From an uncultured Lachnospiraceae bacterium (lineage in GTDB: Bacteria > Bacillota > Clostridia > Lachnospirales > Lachnospiraceae): a stretch of DNA of 64,000 nt. Position 1 is the stretch's first letter. The number at the start of each line of letters is the position of its first letter. Made by a program: the position numbers and the translations under genes. Location: assembly GCA_910588215.1 (NCBI GenBank), contig CAJUQJ010000006.1:89345-153344 (forward strand), given 5' to 3'. The notes under the pieces were generated by a model. That model did not search any database and had not been told where the DNA came from. It saw only the letters and a list, made by a program, of their open reading frames with translations. Shown one piece after another: positions 26,415 through 34,148 of this stretch.

Positions 26415-26430
26415 GGCCATGCGGCCCGCC
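26415..26430. repeat. Short intergenic repeat, family D copy
   Basis: GGCCATGCGGCCCGCC lies next to a GAAAGTC/GACTTTC hairpin (about 26386-26402). It forms part of the composite repeat block that fills 26363-26608. Confidence 0.5.
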
Positions 26431-26455
26431 AAGCGGCAGGCTAAGCATGATGTAA

Positions 26456-26509
26456 GTTTACTGTAGAAGTAACCTGTCAATCAGGAGTCCGCATGATACT
26501 GCAGACTCC
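26456..26509 (+). repeat. Intergenic repeat, family C copy 1
   Basis: The block GTAGAAGTAACCTGTCAATC is followed by the hairpin GGAGTCCGCA/TGCAGACTCC. An inverted copy lies at 44181-44231. Confidence 0.7.
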
Positions 26510-26510
26510 A

Positions 26511-26594
26511 CAAATTTCTGCTTTCGGTTCCTGCCAAAGCCATATACAGGAGCTTTTGCAGGATCGAAAACGAAATTTATAATGTCGTTAACTA
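26511..26594 (+). repeat. Palindromic intergenic repeat, family B copy 2 (left arm replaced)
   Basis: Same core as 4528-4626 with only scattered differences. The outer left arm is missing; family C sequence stands directly in its place, suggesting that one repeat landed in or next to another. Confidence 0.8.
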
Positions 26595-26608
26595 TCGGAT
26601 ATGGGTGT

Positions 26609-28126
26609 TTAGAAATTATAGTACAGGAAAGTACTCACCTCCGAGAACGTAAGCACACTCCAGACAGCCAGCACTGCAAACACCACCGCTGATCCGGCAC
26701 GGTAGCGCACATGCCGCATGCGCTCTGCAGCATCCCGCCCGATCATCGTCAGATAGAGTCCTGCCGCCAAGATCAGCCACATCAGGATATATCTGCTGTA
26801 AGCCAGATTATCCAGCTTAAGCACCTTGAGCACATACCAGAACTCGTCCAGCCGGAAACAGTCCGCAAGTTCCATAGAAATCTTCTGCACCGGTCCTTTC
26901 AGTGCGGTAAGAAGCAGCTGATTGGCCTGAGCAACGCTTTCGGCCCGGAAATACACCTCCGCCGCCGCCACGTAAGTGATCAGCAGGATACGCGATACGA
27001 TCGTCTTAAGTCTATGCCCCGGCTTCTTATCGCCGCCTGCTCCCTCTTCTGTCTGCCTATTTATTCTGCCGCCCTTCTTCTGTACCCGGTATTGCTGCCA
27101 GAATCTTGTCAATATATACAGAACTCCCTGCGTGAGTGCCCAGACCAGATAATGCCATCCGGCGCCGTGCCATAATCCACTGAGCAGAAAGACGATCATC
27201 AGATTCCCGTACATCCTTGCCTGCCCTTTACGATTACCGCCCAGAGGTATGTACACATATTTCGTGAAGAAACGACTCAGCGTCATATGCCATCTTTTCC
27301 AGAAATCCACGATATTTACCGCTTTGTATGGCTCATTGAAATTGGCCGGGATCTCCATCCCAAGCATCTTGCCGATCCCTCTGGCCATATCGCAGTAGCC
27401 GCTGAAATCGAAATACAGCTGCAGAATATAGAATAGCGCCACAAGCACCGCATCCGCCCGTCCCAGGGAGGCCAGATTCGCATAGCCGTAATCTACCCCT
27501 GCCCCGAAAGTATCCGCCAGCAGTACCTTCTTCGCCAATCCCAGAATAAAAAGCCCGCACCCCTGCGCGATATCCTCCCACGCCGCAGTGCGCTTTCCGA
27601 TCTGCGCGAACTGCGGAAGCATCTCGTTATGATTGACGATGGGCCCTGCGATCAGCTGCGGGAAGAAGGACACAAACAACGCATAATCGACGAAGGGACA
27701 GTCCTTAACCTCTCCTCGCCAGGTATCTATCACAAAAGAAATCTGCTGAAACGTGAAGAAGCTGATCCCCAGCGGCAGCAATATATTGCGCAGTGCGACA
27801 GAGCTGCCAAACACGGTGTTCACGGTAGAAAGAAAGAAATCAAAATATTTGAAGTAAAACAATACACCCAGGTTTGCCGTTACGGCTGCGATCATCAGCC
27901 ACCTGTCGCGGCTGCGCGACAGCAGACGATGAAACAGATAATTGCCCGCAATACTGCAGATCATGATCAGCAGATAGGAAACATTAAAATAGCCGTAGAA
28001 CCAAAAGGACATACCGACCAGGAAGACTTTAGCCAACCAGTCTTTGTGCCAGTGCAGAAGTCCATAATACCCGAGCAGACAGACCGGAAAAAACAAAAAT
28101 ATAAAAATATAAGAATTAAACAGCAT
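26609..28126 (-). CDS. MBOAT-family membrane O-acyltransferase
   Basis: Polytopic enzyme of 505 residues that would move an acyl group, probably acetyl, across or at the membrane for transfer to an exported glycan. It opens with MLFNSYIFIFLFFPVCL, typical of the AlgI/DltB group, and has SFFPQLIAGPI, YFDFSGYCDMARG, FWKRWHMTLS, YIPLGGNRKG and the conserved histidine in LWHGAGWHYLVW. GGAG lies seven bases upstream, inside the end of the preceding gene, four bases away. The downstream SGNH gene (25307) is its likely partner. Two further MBOAT genes occur at 47282 and 55796. Confidence 0.93.
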   Translation of the reverse strand: MLFNSYIFIFLFFPVCLLGYYGLLHWHKDWLAKVFLVGMSFWFYGYFNVSYLLIMICSIAGNYLFHRLLSRSRDRWLMIAAVTANLGVLFYFKYFDFFLSTVNTVFGSSVALRNILLPLGISFFTFQQISFVIDTWRGEVKDCPFVDYALFVSFFPQLIAGPIVNHNEMLPQFAQIGKRTAAWEDIAQGCGLFILGLAKKVLLADTFGAGVDYGYANLASLGRADAVLVALFYILQLYFDFSGYCDMARGIGKMLGMEIPANFNEPYKAVNIVDFWKRWHMTLSRFFTKYVYIPLGGNRKGQARMYGNLMIVFLLSGLWHGAGWHYLVWALTQGVLYILTRFWQQYRVQKKGGRINRQTEEGAGGDKKPGHRLKTIVSRILLITYVAAAEVYFRAESVAQANQLLLTALKGPVQKISMELADCFRLDEFWYVLKVLKLDNLAYSRYILMWLILAAGLYLTMIGRDAAERMRHVRYRAGSAVVFAVLAVWSVLTFSEVSTFLYYNF

Positions 28127-28130
28127 TTCT

Positions 28131-28931
28131 CTACTCCATATCCCGGTAGATCACAAATTCCCCAACCTGCCCATACCGTTCAAATCCGTACTCTGTCAGC
28201 GGCTGTGTCATCTCCCGATCCTCTTTCAGTACAATATAGGCGCAGGGATACTCTCTGGCCAGCTCCACGAAGGTCTTAGTCTCGATCACCTCCGCCTCCT
28301 CCATCGCCTCATACATGGGATGATGGTAATCCCATCTGGCGATCAGCATCTCCCGCCCGTAGGGAAGCTCTATATTCGTACTGTACTGTCTGATATAATA
28401 GATCAAGTCTGCCGGAACCAGCACTGTGATCCGTCCGTCCTCCGGCTCGATCAGATCCACGATGTCTATCGTCTCCTGGGGAAGGTGGTAAGCGTTCTCC
28501 GCCCGGGATATATTCTCACTGTCATAGACGTAATCACCGCACAGGATAATAACACCACAGGCAAGCGCCGTCCCGATCCTGCGGTGCCTCGCACACAGCC
28601 TGATCACACCATAGGCGCTGACCAGACTCATCTGCAGCAGCCACAGCAGCCTGTAGTACGTCTCCGAATCATCCAGCAGCCGCACGAACAGCTTGCGGAA
28701 CAGCGGACAGAAAAAAAGCAGAAGAAGAAGCGTTGGTGCATAGACAAAGACTACCCGCTTGTGCCTGTCCTTCTCCGCGAACCACAGATACAGCAGAATA
28801 CCCAGATAGAGAAAAGCCAGGTATCTGTGCTGGTGAAACCCCATATAATTCTTGAATATTACAACACTCTCTAAAAAAATGCCCCACATAACTATTCTCC
28901 GATACTCTCGTGTATACCCCATGGCAGCCAC
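28131..28931 (-). CDS. C-terminal part of a GT-C-like membrane protein, downstream of an in-frame TAG
   Basis: About 266 residues. Several helices (LAFLYLGILLYLWF, FVYAPTLLLLLFF, CGVIILCGDYVY) precede a soluble tail of ~110 residues ending YGFERYGQVGEFVIYRD, the kind of end found on GT-C-type glycosyltransferase-like proteins. It lies in the same frame as the gene at 28962-30182. Only one TAG and ten sense codons separate that gene from the GTG used here, so the two are probably halves of one ~680-residue protein. GGGAG lies ten bases before this GTG, so separate translation remains possible. Function unknown; the MBOAT gene begins four bases after its stop. Confidence 0.6.
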   Translation of the reverse strand: MAAMGYTREYRRIVMWGIFLESVVIFKNYMGFHQHRYLAFLYLGILLYLWFAEKDRHKRVVFVYAPTLLLLLFFCPLFRKLFVRLLDDSETYYRLLWLLQMSLVSAYGVIRLCARHRRIGTALACGVIILCGDYVYDSENISRAENAYHLPQETIDIVDLIEPEDGRITVLVPADLIYYIRQYSTNIELPYGREMLIARWDYHHPMYEAMEEAEVIETKTFVELAREYPCAYIVLKEDREMTQPLTEYGFERYGQVGEFVIYRDME

Positions 28932-28961
28932 AGCACAAACGCTCCCTGCAAAAGGCTGCGT

Positions 28962-30182
28962 CTATTTCAACAGATAACCATATCCTACAATCAGATAGGC
29001 CAATACATAGACCGCACTCGGGATGCACACCGCCCCCATTTTAAACAGGATCTTGATATCCCGTTCAACGAAAGCCAGACACACTGCAGTCACCGCCATC
29101 AGGATGGACACCAGGAACACGGCTATGGAGCTGCAGATCCCCGCCGTGATATTGACACAGACAAGCATAAGCCACAGACCCTGGTTTCTCTGCCGCTTCT
29201 TGCCGATGACCTCTCTCTGTTCCCTGCTCCTTTGGAGCAGCAAGAAAAGCCACAACAATGCCGGTATCACCAGGCTGCCCGCAACAGCCTTCCCCTGCCA
29301 GGTTCTGGTCAGGAAAAAAGTTTCATTCGTATAGATCGATACATTTCCGAAGATCTGGAACACTGCCATTAAGAGCATAAAAAGCGGCAGGTTTTCTCTG
29401 CTGGCTGCTGCATCTGTGTTATCTGCCGCCCTGCCCTCTCTTGTACGGACTACACCGCTTGTCCTGCGGGCAACTATCTCCCGCCGCTTCCCCTGCCTGT
29501 CAAAAAGCAGTTTCCCCATCTCAAAGTATACGAGATACGTAAGCGGGATCAACAAAAACGGCAGTACCGTATGGGACAGGATCGTCGCATGGATATGGCT
29601 CTTCTTGGCAACAAATGCGGTCCACATGGGAAATACCGCCATCGCATGCCGGATATCCAGTCCTGTATGCCGCCCCGTCAAAGGCAGGATCGTGTACATC
29701 GTATCCGCCTGCTGGGCGATCAGCGACGCCACCACATAGTAGGCATCATCCCCGTCAAAGGAGGCATACGCGGCCGCCTTATACAACTGGAAGCTAAGCA
29801 AGAGCAGGAATAACGACCACTCGATCCGCTCCGCCCAGGACATTTCCGTCACAGACTGCTTCAGGCCGCTCCACGAAACATGCCTGAACCTTACGAACTC
29901 CTTTATGCTTCCCGCTCTGCGGTATGCAAAGTACACCCCTGCTGCGGCACACAGAATGCTGATCGCCATAAAACAGTTGGATGCCAAAATAAAATTATCA
30001 TATCTTACAAATAATACTACCGGGATCGTCACCACCCCGAACAACGCCCACATCATGAAATAGCCCATCAGGAAGATCAGTCCGGGATTCCTCTTGTCTT
30101 CCGCCATAAGACCGGCCGGAAGCAGACCGATGCAATACGGTATGATGACAAGCCATAGAAGTATGCCTGCAATTTGAAACAT
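28962..30182 (-). CDS. N-terminal part of a DUF6077/GT-C-like membrane protein, ended by TAG
   Basis: About 406 residues, nearly all membrane helices. After two helices comes FDGDDAYYV near residue 165, placed like the first-loop acidic motif of GT-C glycosyltransferases, which take sugars from polyprenyl-phosphate donors outside the membrane. A charged insert (about 245-270) is followed by more helices, stopping abruptly at VGYGYLLK. The same frame continues past the TAG into the next gene. The start at ATG 30182, six bases after GGGGG, is preferred to an in-frame TTG at 30218. Family assignment is tentative; the sugar is unknown. Confidence 0.6.
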   Translation of the reverse strand: MFQIAGILLWLVIIPYCIGLLPAGLMAEDKRNPGLIFLMGYFMMWALFGVVTIPVVLFVRYDNFILASNCFMAISILCAAAGVYFAYRRAGSIKEFVRFRHVSWSGLKQSVTEMSWAERIEWSLFLLLLSFQLYKAAAYASFDGDDAYYVVASLIAQQADTMYTILPLTGRHTGLDIRHAMAVFPMWTAFVAKKSHIHATILSHTVLPFLLIPLTYLVYFEMGKLLFDRQGKRREIVARRTSGVVRTREGRAADNTDAAASRENLPLFMLLMAVFQIFGNVSIYTNETFFLTRTWQGKAVAGSLVIPALLWLFLLLQRSREQREVIGKKRQRNQGLWLMLVCVNITAGICSSIAVFLVSILMAVTAVCLAFVERDIKILFKMGAVCIPSAVYVLAYLIVGYGYLLK

Positions 30183-30308
30183 GTGTAACCCCCATGATTC
30201 CGCCCCGCGGAATCTCAAATCGTTAATTCATCTCACGTCAATACATCGAATGTTAAATTCCCGATACGTTGACGCAGTTATCATTCGTTGTACCAGTCCT
30301 GAATCATG

Positions 30309-30348
30309 TTCTCACGGAATGCGCAGTTTGGCGCATTCCTGACCCGTG
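30309..30348. repeat. Strong hairpin GGAATGCGC/GCGCATTCC
   Basis: A nine-base perfect stem with a six-base loop, extended by CTCACG and CGTGAG arms with a small bulge. It could act as a terminator or a repeat remnant; no T-run follows. Confidence 0.6.
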
Positions 30349-30430
30349 AGTAGCAACTACCAGTATACCATTTCATCGAGAATGGGGCAAGATGTCACTG
30401 TACAATCCTACCTGAATATGGTAGACTGAA

Positions 30431-30575
30431 GTTACTATTCACGGTGCCCTGCACCTTGCTGCAGGGCATCCGGCCGATAACTTTACGGTTTCAGGCATCC
30501 AGCCTCTCGCCGAAGGCGACTTGGAATGGGCTGGATGCGTTACAGTTTGCGGCCGGTTAGGCCGTGAACTGTAAC
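30431..30575. repeat. MITE-like element, family E complete copy
   Basis: A 145-base element with inverted ends GTTACTATTCACGG and CCGTGAACTGTAAC. Internal hairpins are GCCCTGC/GCAGGGC, GCATCCAGCC/GGCTGGATGC and CCGGCC/GGCCGG. It has no coding capacity. Its ends match 63946-63959 and, with GCC in place of CGG, 6534-6675. Confidence 0.8.
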
Positions 30576-30682
30576 AGACTGAAGATATTGTTTACGGGCA
30601 ATATCAGTTAGCTAAGACAGTGCACGGCATCTGCGCACCCGGTTAACTTATTTCAAACAGATTTACGCGTGAAAATCCATGG

Positions 30683-30714
30683 AACCGTCTCTTTCTGCGA
30701 CGGTTGCAATTTTT
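30683..30714 (+). promoter_or_regulatory. Attenuator-like stem-loop before the UGM-like gene
   Basis: AACCGTC/GACGGTT stem with a nine-base loop, followed by GCAATTTTT, ends 21 bases before the ATG at 30736. An intrinsic-terminator shape in the leader of a gene suggests conditional termination, unless transcription starts after it. Confidence 0.45.
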
Positions 30715-30735
30715 GATACAAATGTGAGGTATTCC

Positions 30736-32292
30736 ATGAAGAAAGTATACGTTATCGGCGCTGGGCCAGCGGGTCTGACCGCCGCTTATGAACTGTTAAA
30801 GCAAAGCAATGCGTATGAAGTTACCGTCCTGGAAGAGAGCAGTTCCATGGGCGGTATCTCCAAGACCGTCAATTATAAAGGCAACCGCATGGATATGGGC
30901 GGCCATCGTTTCTTCTCCAAGGTACCGGAAGTCAACGAGTGGTGGAACAACATGCTGCCCCTGCAGGGTGCCCCCACCTATGACGATATCGTTCTACAGC
31001 GCGAGATGACGCTCACGCCCGGCGGCCCCGACCCCGAGAAAGAAGACCGTGTCATGCTGCGCCGCCACAGAGTGTCTCGTATTTATTTTAAACAGAAATT
31101 TTTTGATTATCCCATATCCTTTAAACCGGAAACTTTCATCAACATGGGATTTATCAACACGATCCAGGCCGGCTGCAGTTATCTCGCCTCCGTGATCCAC
31201 AAGCGTAAGGAGCACTCATTGGAGGATTTCTACATCAACCGCTTTGGCCGAAAGCTGTATTCCATGTTCTTTGAATATTACACCGAGAATCTGTGGGGAC
31301 GCCACCCCAGCGAGATTGCCCCGGATTGGGGAGCACAGCGCGCCAAGGGACTGTCCATTGCCGCTATCGTGAAAGATATCTTCTCCAAGATGATCCCCGG
31401 CAAGAAGAATCGGGCCGTGGAGACTTCGCTGATCGAAGAATTCAGCTATCCGAAACTGGGCCCCGGCCAGCTGTGGGACGTGACCGCGGATGAGATCCGC
31501 AAACTGGGCGGCACGATCCTCACCGATTGTCTTGTGACCAAGCTTCACAAAGATGCGGACAACCGTATTACCTCCCTGACCTATGTCAATGACGGCAGGG
31601 AAGTTACCGTGGAAGGTGATATCTTTATCTCTTCCATGCCCGTCAAGGATCTGATCGCCGGTATGAACGATGTACCGAAGCGGCCTGCCGAAATCGCCGC
31701 CGGCCTGCCCTATCGCGATTACATGACAGTGGGACTCCTGCTGCCGAAGCTGAACTTGAAGAATAAGACGAAATTAAAGACCATCGGCAATATAGTTCCC
31801 GACTGCTGGGTCTATGTCCATGACCGTGACGTGATGCTGGGCCGTTTCCAGATCTACAACAACTGGTCTCCTTACATGATCAAAGATCTGGAGCATACCA
31901 TATGGATCGGTCTGGAATATTTCTGTTTTGAAGGGGATAAATACTGGACCATGTCCGATGAGGACTTTACGAAATTCGCGGTTGATGAGATCGTGCGCAT
32001 GGGACTGATCGACTCTCCTGCAGACGTGATGGATTCCCATGTAGAGCGCGTTAAGAAAGCTTATCCCGCCTACTTTGACACCTACAAAGATATCGATACA
32101 CTGGTGGACTACTTAAAGACTATCGACAATCTTTATTGTGTGGGCCGCAACGGCCAGCACCGCTATAACAACATCGATCATTCCATGGTCACATCCTTCG
32201 AGACAGTTAAGAATATCATTAACGGTGTTAAGAGCAAAGATAATATCTGGAATGTCAATACGGAGAAAGTTTACCACGAGGAGAAGTCATAA
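30736..32292 (+). CDS. UDP-galactopyranose mutase-like FAD oxidoreductase
   Basis: Cytoplasmic flavoprotein of 518 residues. It opens with the FAD-binding MKKVYVIGAGPAGLTAA, followed by GGISKTV and MDMGGHRFFSK, the pattern of the UGM/protoporphyrinogen-oxidase-like group. The end has LYCVGRNGQHRYNNIDHSM, matching the UGM C-terminal FAD loop. It is longer than ordinary bacterial UGM (~370-400) and nearer eukaryotic-type UGM in length, so it may convert UDP-galactopyranose to the furanose or act on another sugar nucleotide. GAGG is six bases before the ATG; the longer frame from 30679 begins inside a hairpin. Its last codons overlap the convergent gene by six bases. Confidence 0.78.
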   Translation: MKKVYVIGAGPAGLTAAYELLKQSNAYEVTVLEESSSMGGISKTVNYKGNRMDMGGHRFFSKVPEVNEWWNNMLPLQGAPTYDDIVLQREMTLTPGGPDPEKEDRVMLRRHRVSRIYFKQKFFDYPISFKPETFINMGFINTIQAGCSYLASVIHKRKEHSLEDFYINRFGRKLYSMFFEYYTENLWGRHPSEIAPDWGAQRAKGLSIAAIVKDIFSKMIPGKKNRAVETSLIEEFSYPKLGPGQLWDVTADEIRKLGGTILTDCLVTKLHKDADNRITSLTYVNDGREVTVEGDIFISSMPVKDLIAGMNDVPKRPAEIAAGLPYRDYMTVGLLLPKLNLKNKTKLKTIGNIVPDCWVYVHDRDVMLGRFQIYNNWSPYMIKDLEHTIWIGLEYFCFEGDKYWTMSDEDFTKFAVDEIVRMGLIDSPADVMDSHVERVKKAYPAYFDTYKDIDTLVDYLKTIDNLYCVGRNGQHRYNNIDHSMVTSFETVKNIINGVKSKDNIWNVNTEKVYHEEKS

Positions 32293-33345
32293 GCGACTTC
32301 TCCTTCGCATATATAGTTGGTTTGCCGCCACCACTGCCAGACTGACCACCAGCACGAAATAGAAATTGATCCCTCTGGTCACATAGAGTGACGGCATCAG
32401 ATATTCTCCCGTAAAAATACCGGCGAACACACTTCTGTACATGACCTCCGTGATCCCCTGTGCCCCCGGCACCGGCAGCATATCCACGGCGATATAGACC
32501 GAAGCCTGCAGCAGCATGACCGTCAGGGCATCCTTCCCCTCCAGAGAAAATCCAAGATAAATGATCCATGTCAGCACAAATACACTGGCTCTTTGCACGA
32601 ACGTAAAGACGCAGACCATAAGCACTTTTCCCTTGTGCTGCAGAAGAAAGCGCACTGCGCCCTGGTAACCGTCTATGAATTGTTGTATCTTCACCTGCCT
32701 TGTCCCGGATCTTTTCAGGATCCTGACACGTACAAGCAGTTTCTCGATCCCGGAAAGCAACCGCTTCATGGTCTCCGGCGCCAGCATCACTGCCAGCAGC
32801 ATCAGCACCAGGATCGTATTCAAGGCAAGTCCCAGCAAAAAGAGCGGAAAATATTCCTCCAGGTACCCCCGCAGCGGCCTGTAGCAGAACACCAGCGTTC
32901 CGATGCCGATCAGCACCAGGACCAGCTTATAGATCAGTGCCACCGTCATCAGCACCACCGATGATTCCGAAAGGCGATTGCCATCCTTACTCATATAATA
33001 AAGCTGCATCGGCTGGCCGCCCGTGGCCGAGGGCGTGATACCCGAATAGAAAAATCCGATAAAGGAATAACAGATACACCGCCCAAGACTGCTGTGCCCG
33101 TTCAGGGAACGCAGCAGATAGAAGATCATGATCCCCTCGGCGCTGACGAAAAACAGAGCCACCGCCATCGCTGCACACAAGGACAACGGTGAAAGCCTCA
33201 AAAGCGCATGTTTGATCTGCCCCATATCCTGTCCATGGAAGATCGTATAGAAGGACAATGCCATCACCGCCAGGAAAAAAGCCCCCTCCAGGACTCTTTT
33301 CCTGCTGATCGTTATTCCTTTTGTCCGGTTCTGGCTAACCTCCAT
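32287..33345 (-). CDS. UPF0104 / lysylphosphatidylglycerol-synthase-type membrane protein
   Basis: Integral membrane protein of 352 residues with about eight helices, including VLEGAFFLAVMALSFY, FVSAEGIMIFYLLRSL and DMLPVPGAQGITEVMY. The motif FFYSGITPSATGGQPMQ is characteristic of the LPG-synthase transmembrane (AglD2/MprF N-terminal) family, some members of which flip lipids or lipid-linked sugars. GGGTGG lies about six bases before the ATG, which overlaps the stop of the upstream gene by 11 bases, so the two are translationally coupled. It lacks the MprF synthase domain, so lysyl transfer is unlikely. Confidence 0.8.
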   Translation of the reverse strand: MEVSQNRTKGITISRKRVLEGAFFLAVMALSFYTIFHGQDMGQIKHALLRLSPLSLCAAMAVALFFVSAEGIMIFYLLRSLNGHSSLGRCICYSFIGFFYSGITPSATGGQPMQLYYMSKDGNRLSESSVVLMTVALIYKLVLVLIGIGTLVFCYRPLRGYLEEYFPLFLLGLALNTILVLMLLAVMLAPETMKRLLSGIEKLLVRVRILKRSGTRQVKIQQFIDGYQGAVRFLLQHKGKVLMVCVFTFVQRASVFVLTWIIYLGFSLEGKDALTVMLLQASVYIAVDMLPVPGAQGITEVMYRSVFAGIFTGEYLMPSLYVTRGINFYFVLVVSLAVVAANQLYMRRRSRL

Positions 33346-34036
33346 ATGCCACCACCCTTTCCGCTGCTCCCGTACCATACAATATGCGCAGCCTTCTCTC
33401 CATATCCGCATCTACCTGAGCAGCGCAAGCCGGCAGTACCGGCATATGCTGTCCGTCTGTCTCCGTTCGTCCTTGCATCTTGGCTGCCATCGCTACCGTT
33501 TCTGCCGCCTCTCCGGCCACAAACTCCGCCAGACTTCCCTCATAGACTACCCTTTTATATGGATACTGACAGAAATCCTTCGGCGTCACCAGCGAAAAAT
33601 GTTTATCCGCGATCCTGATCTTATACTCTTCCAGGAGCCGTGCTATATACGAAGAACAGGTATACTGATCCTTCAGATAAAACGGCCGGCCAAGGGCAAT
33701 GAACGGCAGCCCCGGCACCGCATAATGGTAATGGAATCTCCTGGCATAATCCCGCCGCAGCCGTTCCCTGATCCCTGCTTTCTGCGCCGCACTGCACTCC
33801 AGTTCGCAGACCTGGTACACCGCCGTCGGAAAAGCCCGCAAGATCTTCTGCTTGTCTTCTCTCTCAAATCCGGCAAACCAGGGCACCCGCGGATTGCGCC
33901 GTCCGAAACTGTAAGCTTCCTCCAATCCTGCGTCCATGCCAAGTACCACATGAATATATCTCTGTCTCAGGAACCGCCTGATCACCGCCGCGAAGATTCC
34001 CGGCGTATCCACCATGGCAATATATATATGCTCCAT
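33335..34036 (-). CDS. Permuted NlpC/P60-like (YiiX-type) hypothetical protein
   Basis: 233 residues, function not certain. A histidine in QRYIHVVLGMD near residue 29 comes before a cysteine in DQYTCSSYIARLLEE near 127. This is the order expected for the permuted papain-like NlpC/P60 (YiiX/YaeF) group, whose members act on amides or lipid substrates. No signal peptide is visible. The region after 180 is alanine-rich and low in pattern. AAGGG stands eight bases before the ATG. The frame runs 11 bases into the UPF0104-type gene, implying coupled production. The catalytic assignment is inferred from two short motifs only. Confidence 0.55.
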   Translation of the reverse strand: MEHIYIAMVDTPGIFAAVIRRFLRQRYIHVVLGMDAGLEEAYSFGRRNPRVPWFAGFEREDKQKILRAFPTAVYQVCELECSAAQKAGIRERLRRDYARRFHYHYAVPGLPFIALGRPFYLKDQYTCSSYIARLLEEYKIRIADKHFSLVTPKDFCQYPYKRVVYEGSLAEFVAGEAAETVAMAAKMQGRTETDGQHMPVLPACAAQVDADMERRLRILYGTGAAERVVAYGG

Positions 34037-34148
34037 ATACCCATCCCTTCTATCCTTGTTGCTGTCTTTGATACTTTTTTATTGCTTTCTTATCGCTTTC
34101 CTTGTCACTGTCCATGCCGCTCTTCTCATTCTTCCGGTCGCTCTCCCG

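Larger units (their letters stand above)
30183..30735. other. Divergent intergenic region rich in hairpins
   Basis: A 553-base gap between genes read away from each other. It contains a strong hairpin at 30309-30348, a complete MITE-like element at 30431-30575, a GATATTG/CAATATC inverted repeat near 30584-30608, and an attenuator-like hairpin at 30683-30714. No convincing open frame was seen. Confidence 0.6.
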
